Part shown: one piece after another, positions 9,555 through 18,460 of the stretch | Position numbering within the stretch: position 1 is the stretch's first letter | Layout: every line of letters starts with the position of its first letter | NCBI GenBank assembly: GCA_003543215.1 | Contig: DPJD01000001.1 | Coordinates: 616,860-680,859, forward strand | DNA: 64,000 bases | Source: Erysipelotrichaceae bacterium | GTDB taxonomy: Bacteria > Bacillota_I > Bacilli_A > Erysipelotrichales > Erysipelotrichaceae | Reading direction: 5' to 3' | Program-made: the position numbers and the translations under genes | Notes under the pieces: generated by a model | The model's input: only the letters and a program-made list of their open reading frames with translations | Told to the model about the DNA's origin: nothing | Database searches by the model: none

Positions 9555-9560
9555 TATAAT
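9555..9560 (+). promoter_or_regulatory. -10 box upstream of dnaE
   Basis: TATAAT sits in the context AAGGTATAATA, which recurs upstream of rnc. It ends exactly six bases before an ATG at 9567, so transcription would be expected to begin at or beside that ATG. Confidence 0.6.
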
Positions 9561-9566
9561 AGAGAC

Positions 9567-9593
9567 ATGTTAAAGAAAAAGAATCGATCATGA
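9567..9593 (+). other. Candidate leaderless leader peptide before dnaE
   Basis: An eight-codon frame (MLKKKNRS) starts at the predicted transcript 5' end, and its TGA stop overlaps the dnaE ATG as ATGA. dnaE itself has no convincing Shine-Dalgarno sequence, so ribosomes ending here could re-initiate at dnaE. This is inference from spacing only. Confidence 0.3.
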
Positions 9594-12500
9594 GTACACA
9601 TCTGTCTGTTCGAAGCTGTTATTCACTCTTGAATGGCACCATGACAATTCCTAATCTTGTTTCTAAGGCGAAAGCCTTAGGTTTTAATGCGCTTGCTTTA
9701 AGTGATCTACGTGTCATGCACGGTAGTTTGGAGTTTGTCCACTTGTGTCAGAAAGAGGGAATGCAAGCCATTATTGGGCTTGAATTTGATGTGATGTTTG
9801 ACGCTACGTCTTATTCTGTTTTGTGTATTGCTAAGGATAATTTAGGGTATCAGGCATTAATGGCAATTTCTTCGAAGTTGAATTGTGATCAAAAATCGAT
9901 TGATCTAGAAGAATTGAGTGCATATCAAACATCACTTTTTGTGATCGTATATTCTGATCAAAGTGTCTTTGATCAAGCGTTCATCAATGATGATGAGGCT
10001 GTGATACTCCAGCGCATGCAAGCATTTAAGAATTCCATACCTGATGTTTTATTGGGCATCAATCGTCAAGAGGAAAGCTATTATCAAGTTCAAAATAAAC
10101 GTTTGAAAGTAATCTTAAAGAAAATTGGAATTAAATCGGTTGCGGCACATCGTGTATTATATGCAGAAGCAGATCATGATGAACATCATCGCGTTTTAAA
10201 AGCGATTGGATTGCAGAAGTTATTGTCGGATAAACAATTGATTTTGGAACGTTATCGCTATCTACTTTCTGAAGATGAGTTAATTCAACTTTATGACGCT
10301 GAAGATTTGAAGATGACGGATTGGATTGCTTCACAGTGCAAGATGGAGTGGAACCAAGCTCAGACGAGATTGCCTAAATTTGAGACACCAGACAAGAACT
10401 TGAATTCAGCTCAGTACCTTACACAACTGTGTTTGGCGGGTTTAGAGAAACGCTTTCCTAAAAAGCCAATCGATATCAACTATCGTTCACGATTGAAGTA
10501 CGAAATCGATGTCATTGTTTCAATGCATTACGAGGATTACTTTTTAATCGTCTGGGATTTCATTCGCTTTGCAAAAACACAAGGAATCTACGTGGGTCCA
10601 GGTCGTGGATCAGCTGCTGGGTCCTTGGTTTCCTTTTGCTTGGGCATAACGCATGTCGATCCAATCGAGCATGATTTATTGTTTGAACGTTTCTTGAATC
10701 CAGAGCGTATCTCCTTACCCGATATCGATACTGACTTTCCCGATAATCGCCGCGATGAAGTGATTCAATATGTTGTTCAGAAGTATGGTAAAGACCATGT
10801 GGCGCATATCTCTACATTTGGAACCTTAGCTGCTAAACAAGTTCTAAGGGACGTAGGTCGAGTCATGGAGATTTCGGTACGCGAACTCGATAGTTTAAGT
10901 AAAACCATTCCACAAGCCCTTAAAATCACTTTAGCGCAAGCCTATGAGCAAAGTAATCGTTTCAGACAGCTGATTGCGTCAGATGAACGTTATCAAAAGC
11001 TTTATCGTATCGCAAGTGCTTTGGAAGGTTTGCCACGACACATATCTACTCATGCGGCAGGTATTGTCATGAGCAGTGTTCCGTTGGATCATGTGGTTCC
11101 ATTGATACAGATTGAACAAGATATGCTGTCAACGCAATTCACAATGGAACATTTGGAAGCTTTGGGTTTAATTAAAATGGACTTTCTAGGTTTGAGAAAC
11201 CTTACGATCATCGATGAAGTTGTTCAGGCTATTCAACACCGTGAGAATAAAACATTTAACATTTTAAGGATTCCAATCGATGATAAGAAGACATTGAAAT
11301 TGGTTCATGATGTGGATACTGTGGGCATCTTTCAATTGGAGTCAGAGGGAATGAAGAACCTTTTACGTCAAATGAAGACTTCACGCTTTGAAGATATCGT
11401 GGCGACGATCGCATTATTCAGACCTGGACCGATGGAGAATATTCCGGAGTACATTCAAGCACGCCAGAATCCAGACAAAGTCAATTATCCAGTACAAGCC
11501 ATCAAACCAATCGTAGAGTCGACATTCGGCATCATGATCTATCAAGAACAGATCATGCAAGTTGCTCAACGTATGGCTGGCTTCAGCTTAGCGAAAGCGG
11601 ATTTGTTACGTAAAGCCATGAGCAAGAAGAATGCATCTGAATTGAGCAAGCTCGAAGAAGCCTTCATTCGTGGTTGTGTCGAAAACGGATTTACCGATGA
11701 AGCAGCCAAAACGGTTTATGCCTTGATCTTCAAATTTGCGAACTACGGCTTTAATAAGTCACACAGTGTCGCCTATGCGATGATTTCTTATCAGATGGCA
11801 TACTTGAAGGCGAATTATCCAGATTTGTTCTTTGTGGCTCTATTAAACAGTGTCATTGGAAGTGAAAGTAAGACCTATGAATATCTCCAAGAGGCAAAAG
11901 CACATCGTGTCAAAGTAGCCAATCCTTCAGTAAAGTACAGCATGAGTCATTATGTTTTGGAAGAAGGCGCAATCCGCTTTCCATTATTGATCATAAAGGG
12001 CGTTGGGACAGCTTTGAATCAAGCGATTCTAACGGAGCGTTCAAAAGGAATGTTCAATGATTTCTATGACTTTGTCGTACGGATGAGTACGTATCGTATA
12101 TCAAAAGCAAATTTTGATGCACTGATTGATGCGGGAGCGATGGATGACTTCAAACTTACTCGTAATACCATGAAAGCTTCGCTTCAAGATGCTTTGGATT
12201 ATGCAGATATGGTTCGGATTGAACATAATCAACAGATATCAATCGATACCAGCTTAGTCAAACCTTTAACCATGGTTGTGGTAAAGGATGATCCATTAGA
12301 TATCGCAGAAAAGGAACGTTTGGTTTTAGGGTATTATTTAAGTGATCATCCCTTGACGCATCTTAAAGCGAGCTTAGGCGTACCTCAAGCAATCATGCAA
12401 TTGAATGTCTCCAATCAAAGTCAAACCTTCATCGCCATGATCAAGAAGGTCAAAACACATCGAACTAAAAATGGTGCGATGATGGCTTTCATTCAATTGA

Positions 12501-12655
12501 TAGATGAGAGTGGTGAAATGGATGGTGTCTTGATGCCACAGATCTATCAAGGCTTGGAAGAGCAATTGAAGATCAATCGTATTGTAAAGGTCAGTGGCTT
12601 GATAGAAAAAGAAAAATCGTGTTTAATTAAGAAAATTGAAATCATTGAAAGATAG
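9590..12655 (+). CDS. dnaE: DNA polymerase III alpha subunit DnaE
   Basis: The error-tolerant replicase that in Firmicutes extends lagging-strand primers alongside PolC. Its 1,021 residues start with a PHP domain in which the metal ligands are largely degenerate (HLSVRSCYSLL). The polymerase core follows with GPGRGSAAGS and the catalytic aspartates in PDIDTDFPD. Near the C-terminal third come HSVAYAMISYQMAYLKANYP, helix-hairpin-helix sequence and an OB fold (about 930-1000). There is no 3'-5' exonuclease domain, as expected. Start assignment rests on the N-terminal PHP match, since there is no good ribosome site. A response regulator follows after 10 bases. Confidence 0.96.
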   Translation: MSTHLSVRSCYSLLNGTMTIPNLVSKAKALGFNALALSDLRVMHGSLEFVHLCQKEGMQAIIGLEFDVMFDATSYSVLCIAKDNLGYQALMAISSKLNCDQKSIDLEELSAYQTSLFVIVYSDQSVFDQAFINDDEAVILQRMQAFKNSIPDVLLGINRQEESYYQVQNKRLKVILKKIGIKSVAAHRVLYAEADHDEHHRVLKAIGLQKLLSDKQLILERYRYLLSEDELIQLYDAEDLKMTDWIASQCKMEWNQAQTRLPKFETPDKNLNSAQYLTQLCLAGLEKRFPKKPIDINYRSRLKYEIDVIVSMHYEDYFLIVWDFIRFAKTQGIYVGPGRGSAAGSLVSFCLGITHVDPIEHDLLFERFLNPERISLPDIDTDFPDNRRDEVIQYVVQKYGKDHVAHISTFGTLAAKQVLRDVGRVMEISVRELDSLSKTIPQALKITLAQAYEQSNRFRQLIASDERYQKLYRIASALEGLPRHISTHAAGIVMSSVPLDHVVPLIQIEQDMLSTQFTMEHLEALGLIKMDFLGLRNLTIIDEVVQAIQHRENKTFNILRIPIDDKKTLKLVHDVDTVGIFQLESEGMKNLLRQMKTSRFEDIVATIALFRPGPMENIPEYIQARQNPDKVNYPVQAIKPIVESTFGIMIYQEQIMQVAQRMAGFSLAKADLLRKAMSKKNASELSKLEEAFIRGCVENGFTDEAAKTVYALIFKFANYGFNKSHSVAYAMISYQMAYLKANYPDLFFVALLNSVIGSESKTYEYLQEAKAHRVKVANPSVKYSMSHYVLEEGAIRFPLLIIKGVGTALNQAILTERSKGMFNDFYDFVVRMSTYRISKANFDALIDAGAMDDFKLTRNTMKASLQDALDYADMVRIEHNQQISIDTSLVKPLTMVVVKDDPLDIAEKERLVLGYYLSDHPLTHLKASLGVPQAIMQLNVSNQSQTFIAMIKKVKTHRTKNGAMMAFIQLIDESGEMDGVLMPQIYQGLEEQLKINRIVKVSGLIEKEKSCLIKKIEIIER

Positions 12656-12665
12656 GAGTCAAACA

Positions 12666-13331
12666 ATGGCAAAAATACTAATCGTAGATGATGAGGCGAA
12701 AATTAGAGAAGTCGTTAAAGAATATGCCATGTTGATTCATGGTTTTGAAGTAGAAGAAGCTGAAAATGGTTATGAAGCCATCACGAAAGTTGAACATCAA
12801 GACTTTGATTTGATCATTTTGGATATTATGATGCCCGTCATGGATGGCTTTACTGCCTGCCGTGAAATCAAGCGCATCAAGAACATACCGGTAATTATGC
12901 TTTCAGCTCGAGATGAGGAGTATGACAAGCTTCATGGCTTTGATTTGGGTGTCGATGATTACGTCGTCAAACCATTTAGCCCAAAAGAACTAATGGCTCG
13001 CATCAATGCGGTCATCAAACGTAATCAAGAAAAAGAACACAATCGTTATGTGTTTGAAGGACTCGAAATCGATATCGATGCACGCGATGTTTTTGTGAAT
13101 AAAGAAAAAGTAACTTTAACACCAAAAGAGTTTGATCTATTGGTCTACATGATTAAAAACAAAAACATGGCAATCAATCGTGAAGTCTTATTGGAAAGGG
13201 TATGGAACTATTCTTACTTCGGAGATGATCGTACTGTCGATACACATGTAAAGATGTTACGTCATAATTTAAAAGAATATCGTAAGTTTATCGTAACGGT
13301 TCGTGGAACGGGGTATAAATTTGAAGTTTGA
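12666..13331 (+). CDS. OmpR/PhoB-family response regulator
   Basis: A 221-residue transcription factor. The receiver domain (1-115) has the acidic pair D8-D9, phospho-acceptor D53 in LDIMMPVMDG and the conserved Lys in VVKPFSP. A C-terminal winged helix of the OmpR type (about 130-221) ends in VRGTGYKFEV. The start follows AGGAG. Its gene overlaps the following histidine kinase, its certain partner. The regulon cannot be deduced from sequence. Position next to dnaE may place it under the dnaE promoter. Confidence 0.93.
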   Translation: MAKILIVDDEAKIREVVKEYAMLIHGFEVEEAENGYEAITKVEHQDFDLIILDIMMPVMDGFTACREIKRIKNIPVIMLSARDEEYDKLHGFDLGVDDYVVKPFSPKELMARINAVIKRNQEKEHNRYVFEGLEIDIDARDVFVNKEKVTLTPKEFDLLVYMIKNKNMAINREVLLERVWNYSYFGDDRTVDTHVKMLRHNLKEYRKFIVTVRGTGYKFEV

Positions 13332-14757
13332 TTTGCATAACATACGCTTTCGAACATGGTTGTATTTTTTCACCTTGATGTTAGGTGTTTTAATCATGTT
13401 ATGGGTCATGCAGATTGTTTTTTTAAGTGCTTATTTTAAACAAATGAAAGTATCACAAGTTGAAAGTGTTGCCAACAAGATTGAAGAATCAATCTTGAAT
13501 AATCAATTCAACATGAGTGTTCAGGTCAGCGCGGTACAAAATAATGTCTGTGGTTTGGTTTATAGTTCAAAAGGTCAATTGCTGTATCAAGTCGATGCTT
13601 TAGGTTTAGGCTGTGTCTTAAATTCGAATGCGATTGGTTTTTCTCAGAAGATTCAGAACTATACGCAGATGATCAATGAATCCCCTCAAGGTGAGTTTGC
13701 TTTAACGGTCAACAATGCGGTTATCCAACAAGATATGATTGTGTATGGTAAGAAAGTATTGTTACCGTTTGGAAATTACTATATTTTCTTGAATTCGAGT
13801 TTGTTGCCGATTGATTCAACAATCTCGATACTCCAACAACAATTTATTTATGTCACCATCATGGTCTTTGTTCTATTTAGTGTCGTATCACTTTATATAT
13901 CAAGTAATATCACAAAACCAATCATCAAAATGAAAAAGGAAGCATTGAAACTATCGCAAGGGAATTATGATGTTCATTTTGAAAAAACGCAGTTTACGGA
14001 GTTTAGTGAACTGGCGGACACCTTGAATAATACCTCGAGTGAATTGAAGAAGATGGATGATTTACGTAAGGATTTGATCGCGAATGTTTCCCATGATATC
14101 AAGACACCATTGACGATGATCAAAGCCTATGCAGAGATGATCAAAGATATCTCTGGTGATAATAAAAAGAAGCGTGAAGAACATTTGGATGTTATCTTGG
14201 ATGAGGTCAATCACTTGGATCATCTGGTACAAGATATGACGCAGTTATCACAGATGCAATCCAGTGTGTTGACTTTAGATCTGAAACAATTCAATTGTGT
14301 CGATTTGGTTAATGAGTCTTTACGTCTGTTAGATGGCTTAATTAAATCCAATAAAATCAAAGTGGAGTTGTTTTCTCCGCAAGAGGTCATCGTTATTGGA
14401 GATCCATTGAAGATCAAACAAGTCGTTATCAATTTTGTCAGCAATGCGATCAAGTTCGTAGGTAAAGATAAGAAACTCATTTTACAAATACTCTGCGAGC
14501 AAGATATGGTCAAGGTCGAAGTCATTGATCATGGCATCGGTATCAGTGAACAAGATCTACCCTATATATGGGATCGATATTATAAGATTGATAAACATCA
14601 TCATCGTAATTTAGCAGGGACTGGTCTCGGTTTGAGCATTGCGGCTGCAGTATTGAAGAGTCATGGTTATCCATTTGGAGTGAATAGTGTTGTTGAAGAA
14701 GGCAGTGTTTTCTGGTTTAAGTTGCCTTATGCCAAGAAGCCGGAACATGTCTTATGA
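13321..14757 (+). CDS. Sensor histidine kinase
   Basis: The membrane kinase partner of the preceding response regulator. With the chosen TTG start it has 478 residues: TM1 near 10-35, an outer sensor domain of about 130 residues, TM2 near 175-197, and a HAMP linker. Dimerisation domain H258 lies in VSHDIKTPL. The ATPase domain has the N box (NFVSNAIKF), D-G-I-G and GTGLGLS. The start is uncertain. TTG at 13321 overlaps the regulator by 11 bases and gives a natural N-terminus, while GTG at 13303 and TTG at 13333 are alternatives. The sensor domain matches no ligand-binding family I recognise. The stop overlaps trmN6. Confidence 0.92.
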   Translation: MKFDLHNIRFRTWLYFFTLMLGVLIMLWVMQIVFLSAYFKQMKVSQVESVANKIEESILNNQFNMSVQVSAVQNNVCGLVYSSKGQLLYQVDALGLGCVLNSNAIGFSQKIQNYTQMINESPQGEFALTVNNAVIQQDMIVYGKKVLLPFGNYYIFLNSSLLPIDSTISILQQQFIYVTIMVFVLFSVVSLYISSNITKPIIKMKKEALKLSQGNYDVHFEKTQFTEFSELADTLNNTSSELKKMDDLRKDLIANVSHDIKTPLTMIKAYAEMIKDISGDNKKKREEHLDVILDEVNHLDHLVQDMTQLSQMQSSVLTLDLKQFNCVDLVNESLRLLDGLIKSNKIKVELFSPQEVIVIGDPLKIKQVVINFVSNAIKFVGKDKKLILQILCEQDMVKVEVIDHGIGISEQDLPYIWDRYYKIDKHHHRNLAGTGLGLSIAAAVLKSHGYPFGVNSVVEEGSVFWFKLPYAKKPEHVL

Positions 14758-15392
14758 TGCGCATTGATTATATAAAAGGAACAGCTTTAAAACTGATTCA
14801 ATCCGAACGAATCTATAAAATGACATCTGATACATATCACTTAGCCAAGTTCATCAAAGTACGTAAACATGACCGTGTCTTGGAAGTTGGGTGTAACCAT
14901 GGTGTAATCATCATGGTTGCCAGTCAATATACGGATCGCGAATGCCTAGGTATTGATATCAATCAGGATGCATTGGAGTTGGCAAAACAGAATGTGCTTT
15001 TAAATGAAATCAAGAATGTTCGATTTGAATGCATGGACTTCAAGCATCTGAATCAACTTAATTTTGATTTGGTGGTTTGCAATCCACCATATTATAAACA
15101 TCTAAATAAAAATGATGATCAAGCGAAGCTCGATGTTTCATTAAATCTAGAGGATCTTGCCAAACAAGCCTTTACGGTTTTGAAAGACAAGGGAAGATGT
15201 TCGATCATACTTGGAGCTGAACGGATGGGTGAAGCGATTAAGATTTTTGCGGATCATCGCTTTGCTTTAAAGCGGATTCAGATGATTCATCACAGTTTGC
15301 AACATCCAGCTAGCAGTGTGTGCATGGAATTCAATAAATTGGGAAAAGTTCATTGTAAGGTTGAAGCACCGATTGTGAACACAGGGGTTTGA
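14754..15392 (+). CDS. trmN6: tRNA1(Val) adenine-37 N6-methyltransferase, TrmN6-like
   Basis: A 212-residue SAM-dependent methyltransferase. Motif I is LEVGCNHG near residue 43, and the N6-adenine catalytic motif NPPY is at 110-113, as in YfiC/TrmN6 and Bacillus YabB. The likely role is methylation of A37 in tRNA. In Bacillus, yabB is followed by a GIY-YIG protein and rsmI, and neither is here. It starts within the kinase stop codon (ATGA), and the DUF554 gene follows after one base. The specific tRNA substrate is inferred from family only. Confidence 0.82.
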   Translation: MMRIDYIKGTALKLIQSERIYKMTSDTYHLAKFIKVRKHDRVLEVGCNHGVIIMVASQYTDRECLGIDINQDALELAKQNVLLNEIKNVRFECMDFKHLNQLNFDLVVCNPPYYKHLNKNDDQAKLDVSLNLEDLAKQAFTVLKDKGRCSIILGAERMGEAIKIFADHRFALKRIQMIHHSLQHPASSVCMEFNKLGKVHCKVEAPIVNTGV

Positions 15393-15393
15393 T

Positions 15394-16080
15394 ATGAATG
15401 GAACATTGGTAAATGGTATTGCGATTGTATTGGGTTCAATTATTGGAATCGTATTAAAGAGTGGGTTCATCAAGGCGAAAAGTAAAGCCATTATGGGGGC
15501 TTTAGGCCTAAGTACACTCATTATTGGATTTCAAGGCGTCATTAGTTATCCTAATGTGCTGTTGCTTATCGTGTCGCTTGCTTCAGGCGTCTTGATTGGA
15601 GAGTTTTTGAAACTTGAAGAACATATCAATCGTTTTGCATATTCTTTAGAAAAACGTTTTGCAAAAGGTAATGATAACAGCTTTGCACAAGGGTTTGTCA
15701 GTGCGAGCATATTATTTGGGGTAGGGGCGATGGCAATCGTTGGTTCTTTAGAGAGTGGACTCCGTCAAAATGAAACCATATTGTATACGAAGTCTTTATT
15801 GGATTTCATTTCATCCATTGTTTTTGCGTCTACTTATGGATGGGGAGTGTTGTTTTCAGCCTTTGTTATTATTCTTTATCAAGGGTCGATAACGGTTTTG
15901 AGCACATTTGTCGCACCGATAATGACGGATTTGATGATTACAGACATCAGTGCCGTAGGTTCTGCTTTGATCATCGCGATTGGTCTAAATATGCTTGAAA
16001 TGACTAAGTTGAAATTGGCTAATTTTTTACCTGCTATTGTTGTTATGATCGTGCTTTCTTATGGGATGACTTTGATTTGA
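15394..16080 (+). CDS. DUF554 family membrane protein
   Basis: A 228-residue integral membrane protein with about six hydrophobic segments, beginning GTLVNGIAIVLGSIIGIVL. That glycine-rich opening and the internal GVLIGEFLKLEE motif are typical of the DUF554 (YdfK/YqgA) family, which has no established function and is often called a possible transporter. It ends the dnaE-kinase-trmN6 run. Its stop codon lies inside the -35 box of the next promoter. Confidence 0.85.
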   Translation: MNGTLVNGIAIVLGSIIGIVLKSGFIKAKSKAIMGALGLSTLIIGFQGVISYPNVLLLIVSLASGVLIGEFLKLEEHINRFAYSLEKRFAKGNDNSFAQGFVSASILFGVGAMAIVGSLESGLRQNETILYTKSLLDFISSIVFASTYGWGVLFSAFVIILYQGSITVLSTFVAPIMTDLMITDISAVGSALIIAIGLNMLEMTKLKLANFLPAIVVMIVLSYGMTLI

Positions 16081-16104
16081 CAACACTCATTATTATGGTA
16101 TACT
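16077..16104 (+). promoter_or_regulatory. Promoter of rplU-prp-rpmA
   Basis: TTGACA and TATACT are separated by 16 bases. The -35 box overlaps the DUF554 stop codon. Confidence 0.85.
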
Positions 16105-16107
16105 AAC

Positions 16108-16205
16108 TACGTTGTAATCTCTTTTATGGGATGCAACCGCACGTTAAGGTTTTTAAGCGCCAAAATTGGCCACCGTACACGGCGAGTCTCAAAAACAGAA
16201 GGAGG
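16108..16205 (+). promoter_or_regulatory. Ribosomal protein L21 leader RNA
   Basis: The roughly 110-base leader begins with a hairpin in which GTTG and ATCTC pair with GGGAT and CAAC. It continues with GGCCACCGTACACGGCGAGTC just before the GGAGGTG ribosome site. Position and the C-GGCGAGTC-AAA-GGAGG ending match my memory of the Firmicute L21 leader, a presumed binding site for feedback by L21. I could not run a covariance model. Confidence 0.6.
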
Positions 16206-16214
16206 TGCAAAAAC

Positions 16215-16526
16215 ATGTACGCAATTATTGAAACAGGTGGCAAACAACTCAAAGTCGAAGTAGGACAAAGTATCTACGTTGAAAAGTTGGAAGTTGAAGC
16301 CGGTGAAGTGGTTGTCTTTGACAAAGTATTGGTTGTCAACGCAAAATCCACTAAGATCGGAACACCGTATGTTAAAGGTGCGACCGTTAGCGCAAAAGTA
16401 GAAAAACAAGGTAAGGAAAAGAAGATCGTTATCTATAAGTACAAACCTAAGAAGGGTTCTACTCACCGCAAACAAGGTCATCGTCAACCTTATACCAAAC
16501 TTGTCATCGAAGCCATCGAAGCTTAA
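16215..16526 (+). CDS. rplU: 50S ribosomal protein L21
   Basis: A 103-residue large-subunit protein that binds 23S rRNA. The sequence is typical throughout: MYAIIETGGKQ at the start and YKPKKGSTHRKQGHRQ near the end, carrying the L21 signature. The start is fixed by GGAGGTG ten bases upstream; a longer in-frame reading runs through the leader RNA and is not real. It is first in the conserved rplU-prp-rpmA-obgE cluster. Confidence 0.98.
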   Translation: MYAIIETGGKQLKVEVGQSIYVEKLEVEAGEVVVFDKVLVVNAKSTKIGTPYVKGATVSAKVEKQGKEKKIVIYKYKPKKGSTHRKQGHRQPYTKLVIEAIEA

Positions 16527-16527
16527 T

Positions 16528-16845
16528 ATGGTCCAAGTCGTGGTGGTAAGGGACGTGGATTCAATCATGATCATCAAAATCAGTGGTCATGCGAATGCTG
16601 GTCCAAAAGGTTCGGATTTGGTTTGTGCTTCCATTAGTAGTATCGCAACGGGTGCTTTGAATGCCTTGGATGCGGCCTATCCTGAGGATGTCGAATTAAG
16701 TTTAACTGAGATTCCAGATGCAGTGATTGAAATCAAAGTCTTACAGAATCATCAAAACCTACAAGCGTTACTTAGAATGCTCTATATTCAAATCCAAACG
16801 CTTGCAGAAAATCAATCAAAATATATAACAATTAAGGAGGTGTAG
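16528..16845 (+). CDS. prp: Ribosomal-processing cysteine protease Prp
   Basis: The cysteine protease that removes the N-terminal extension of L27 before ribosome assembly. The 105-residue protein keeps the catalytic dyad, H21 in SGHA and C33 in DLVCA, matching H22/C34 of the Staphylococcus enzyme. The start is two bases after the rplU stop. It sits between rplU and rpmA as in nearly all Firmicutes that carry an extended L27, and its substrate is the next gene. It is essential in Staphylococcus. Confidence 0.93.
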   Translation: MVQVVVVRDVDSIMIIKISGHANAGPKGSDLVCASISSIATGALNALDAAYPEDVELSLTEIPDAVIEIKVLQNHQNLQALLRMLYIQIQTLAENQSKYITIKEV

Positions 16846-16847
16846 CT

Positions 16848-17132
16848 ATGAAGTTTACCTTGAATATCCAATTATTCGCTTCTAAAAAAGGTGTTGGTTC
16901 ATCACGCAATGGTCGTGACAGTCAATCGAAGCGTTTAGGTGCAAAGAAATCAGATGGTCAATTTGCTACAGCGGGCTCAATTTTGTATCGTCAACGTGGA
17001 ACGAAAATCCACCCAGGTACAAATGTTGGACGTGGCAGTGATGATACGTTGTTTACGAAAGTCGACGGTATCGTTAAGTTTGAACGTTTAGGCAAAGACA
17101 AGAAAAAAGTTTCTGTTTATCCACAAGCATAA
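16848..17132 (+). CDS. rpmA: 50S ribosomal protein L27 with Prp-cleaved extension
   Basis: A 94-residue protein whose mature N-terminus reaches the peptidyl-transferase centre. It begins MKFTLNIQLFASKKG. The first 11 residues are the Firmicute-type extension, and Prp should cut between A11 and S12 to expose the SKKG end. The rest (GSSRNGRDSQSKRLG, RQRGTKIHPG, GRGSDDTLF) is standard L27. A perfect AAGGAGGTG ribosome site precedes it. A terminator overlaps the stop. Confidence 0.98.
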   Translation: MKFTLNIQLFASKKGVGSSRNGRDSQSKRLGAKKSDGQFATAGSILYRQRGTKIHPGTNVGRGSDDTLFTKVDGIVKFERLGKDKKKVSVYPQA

Positions 17133-17154
17133 AATCCCGTTCAGGGATTTTTTT
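17132..17154 (+). terminator. Terminator between rpmA and obgE
   Basis: AAATCCC, a five-base loop and GGGATTT are followed by T's, overlapping the rpmA stop. obgE starts only 15 bases further and no promoter is seen between, so readthrough is likely. Confidence 0.8.
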
Positions 17155-17168
17155 ATCGGAGGGTTAAA

Positions 17169-18440
17169 ATGTTTATCGATCGCGTAAAGATTAAAATTAA
17201 AGCTGGTAAGGGTGGCGATGGTATGGCTTCCTTTCGGCGTGAGAAGTATGTACCTTTAGGCGGCCCTTTCGGCGGTGATGGTGGTAATGGCGGAAGCGTT
17301 ATCTTTGAAGCGGATTCCAACAAATCTACTTTACTCGATTTACGTTTTAACCGGCTCATCGTTGCTCAAGATGGTGGTCGTGGTTTGAATAAAAAGATGC
17401 ATGGTCCAACAGGAAATGACATCATAGTCAAAGTTCCGATTGGGACAATCATCAAGGACATCAAACACGATATGATTCTAGCGGATCTAATTGAAACGGG
17501 TCAACAAGCTACGATTGCTCAAGGTGGTCGTGGTGGCCGTGGTAACTGGCATTTTGCGACACCACGCAATCCAGCACCTGATTTTGCAGAAAAAGGCGAA
17601 ATGGGTGAAGAGAAAGAAGTTGAGATTGAATTGAAGCTTTTGGCAGATGTCGGTTTGGTTGGTTTCCCATCCGTTGGAAAATCCACCTTCCTATCGGTTG
17701 TCTCAAAAGCAAAACCAGAAATCGCCGCTTATCCTTTTACAACTTTGATTCCACAATTGGGTGTCGTCCAAGCACCGGATGGTCGTTCGTTTGTTTTAGC
17801 AGATCTTCCAGGTCTGATTGAAGGCGCTCACCAAGGCAAGGGTTTAGGTCATCAGTTCTTACAGCATATCGAACGTTGTCGTGTCTTGATACACATCATC
17901 GATATGGGTGCTGAGGATCATCGTGATCCTGTCAGTGACTATCGTGTCATCAATGATGAACTTGGTCAGTACGAGTATCGCTTGTTAGAACGTCCTCAAG
18001 TTGTGGTCGCTAACAAGATGGATTTACCGGGTGCTGATGAGAATTTGGAACGATTCAAAGAAGCGTATCCTGATTTGTTGGTTTTTGAAACAATCACCTT
18101 AATTCAAGAAGGTTTGGATCCAGTGCTTTATGCCGTTGCGGATCTACTTCAAACAACACAATCATTCATTATGGATGAAGTTCAAAATGAAGCTGTCCAT
18201 TACAAATTCATCGAGGAAGTGCCTTACGAAATCAAGCAATTCAATGCGAACACTTATGTCATTAGTGGTGATCGTATCGAACGTATCTTTCATAAAGCCG
18301 ATATCACAACCGAACAAGGTGCACAACGTTTTGCGCGCACATTGCGTCAATTGGGTGTTGATGATGCGTTGCGTGATAAGGGTGCTAAGGACGGCGATGT
18401 CATCGTCATCAACGATTATCAGTTCATCTTCATGGACTAG
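17169..18440 (+). CDS. obgE: Obg-family GTPase (ribosome assembly)
   Basis: An essential GTPase of 50S assembly and stress signalling. Its 423 residues comprise the glycine-rich Obg fold (about 1-160, with GGPFGGDGGNGG), a G domain and a C-terminal OCT domain. In the G domain GFPSVGKST is at about 165-173, followed by DLPGLIEGAHQGKGLG, NKMDLP and a late SA-type loop replaced by FETITL. The ribosome site CGGAGGG precedes the ATG. The OCT domain is the Firmicute form. ruvA follows with its own -10 box. Confidence 0.97.
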   Translation: MFIDRVKIKIKAGKGGDGMASFRREKYVPLGGPFGGDGGNGGSVIFEADSNKSTLLDLRFNRLIVAQDGGRGLNKKMHGPTGNDIIVKVPIGTIIKDIKHDMILADLIETGQQATIAQGGRGGRGNWHFATPRNPAPDFAEKGEMGEEKEVEIELKLLADVGLVGFPSVGKSTFLSVVSKAKPEIAAYPFTTLIPQLGVVQAPDGRSFVLADLPGLIEGAHQGKGLGHQFLQHIERCRVLIHIIDMGAEDHRDPVSDYRVINDELGQYEYRLLERPQVVVANKMDLPGADENLERFKEAYPDLLVFETITLIQEGLDPVLYAVADLLQTTQSFIMDEVQNEAVHYKFIEEVPYEIKQFNANTYVISGDRIERIFHKADITTEQGAQRFARTLRQLGVDDALRDKGAKDGDVIVINDYQFIFMD

Positions 18441-18445
18441 CTCTG

Positions 18446-18454
18446 TGCTATAAT
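18446..18454 (+). promoter_or_regulatory. Extended -10 promoter of ruvA
   Basis: TGC-TATAAT, an extended -10 element, ends exactly six bases before the ruvA ATG. No -35 box is recognisable. Confidence 0.6.
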
Positions 18455-18460
18455 AAGTCT

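Noticed and set aside
9590..9800. DnaE PHP domain lacking metal ligands as an oddity
   Set aside because: Degenerate PHP sites are common in DnaE proteins, including that of E. coli.
16131..16214. Extension of L21 into the leader
   Set aside because: L21 sequences begin MYAIIETGGKQ, and the upstream part forms RNA hairpins.
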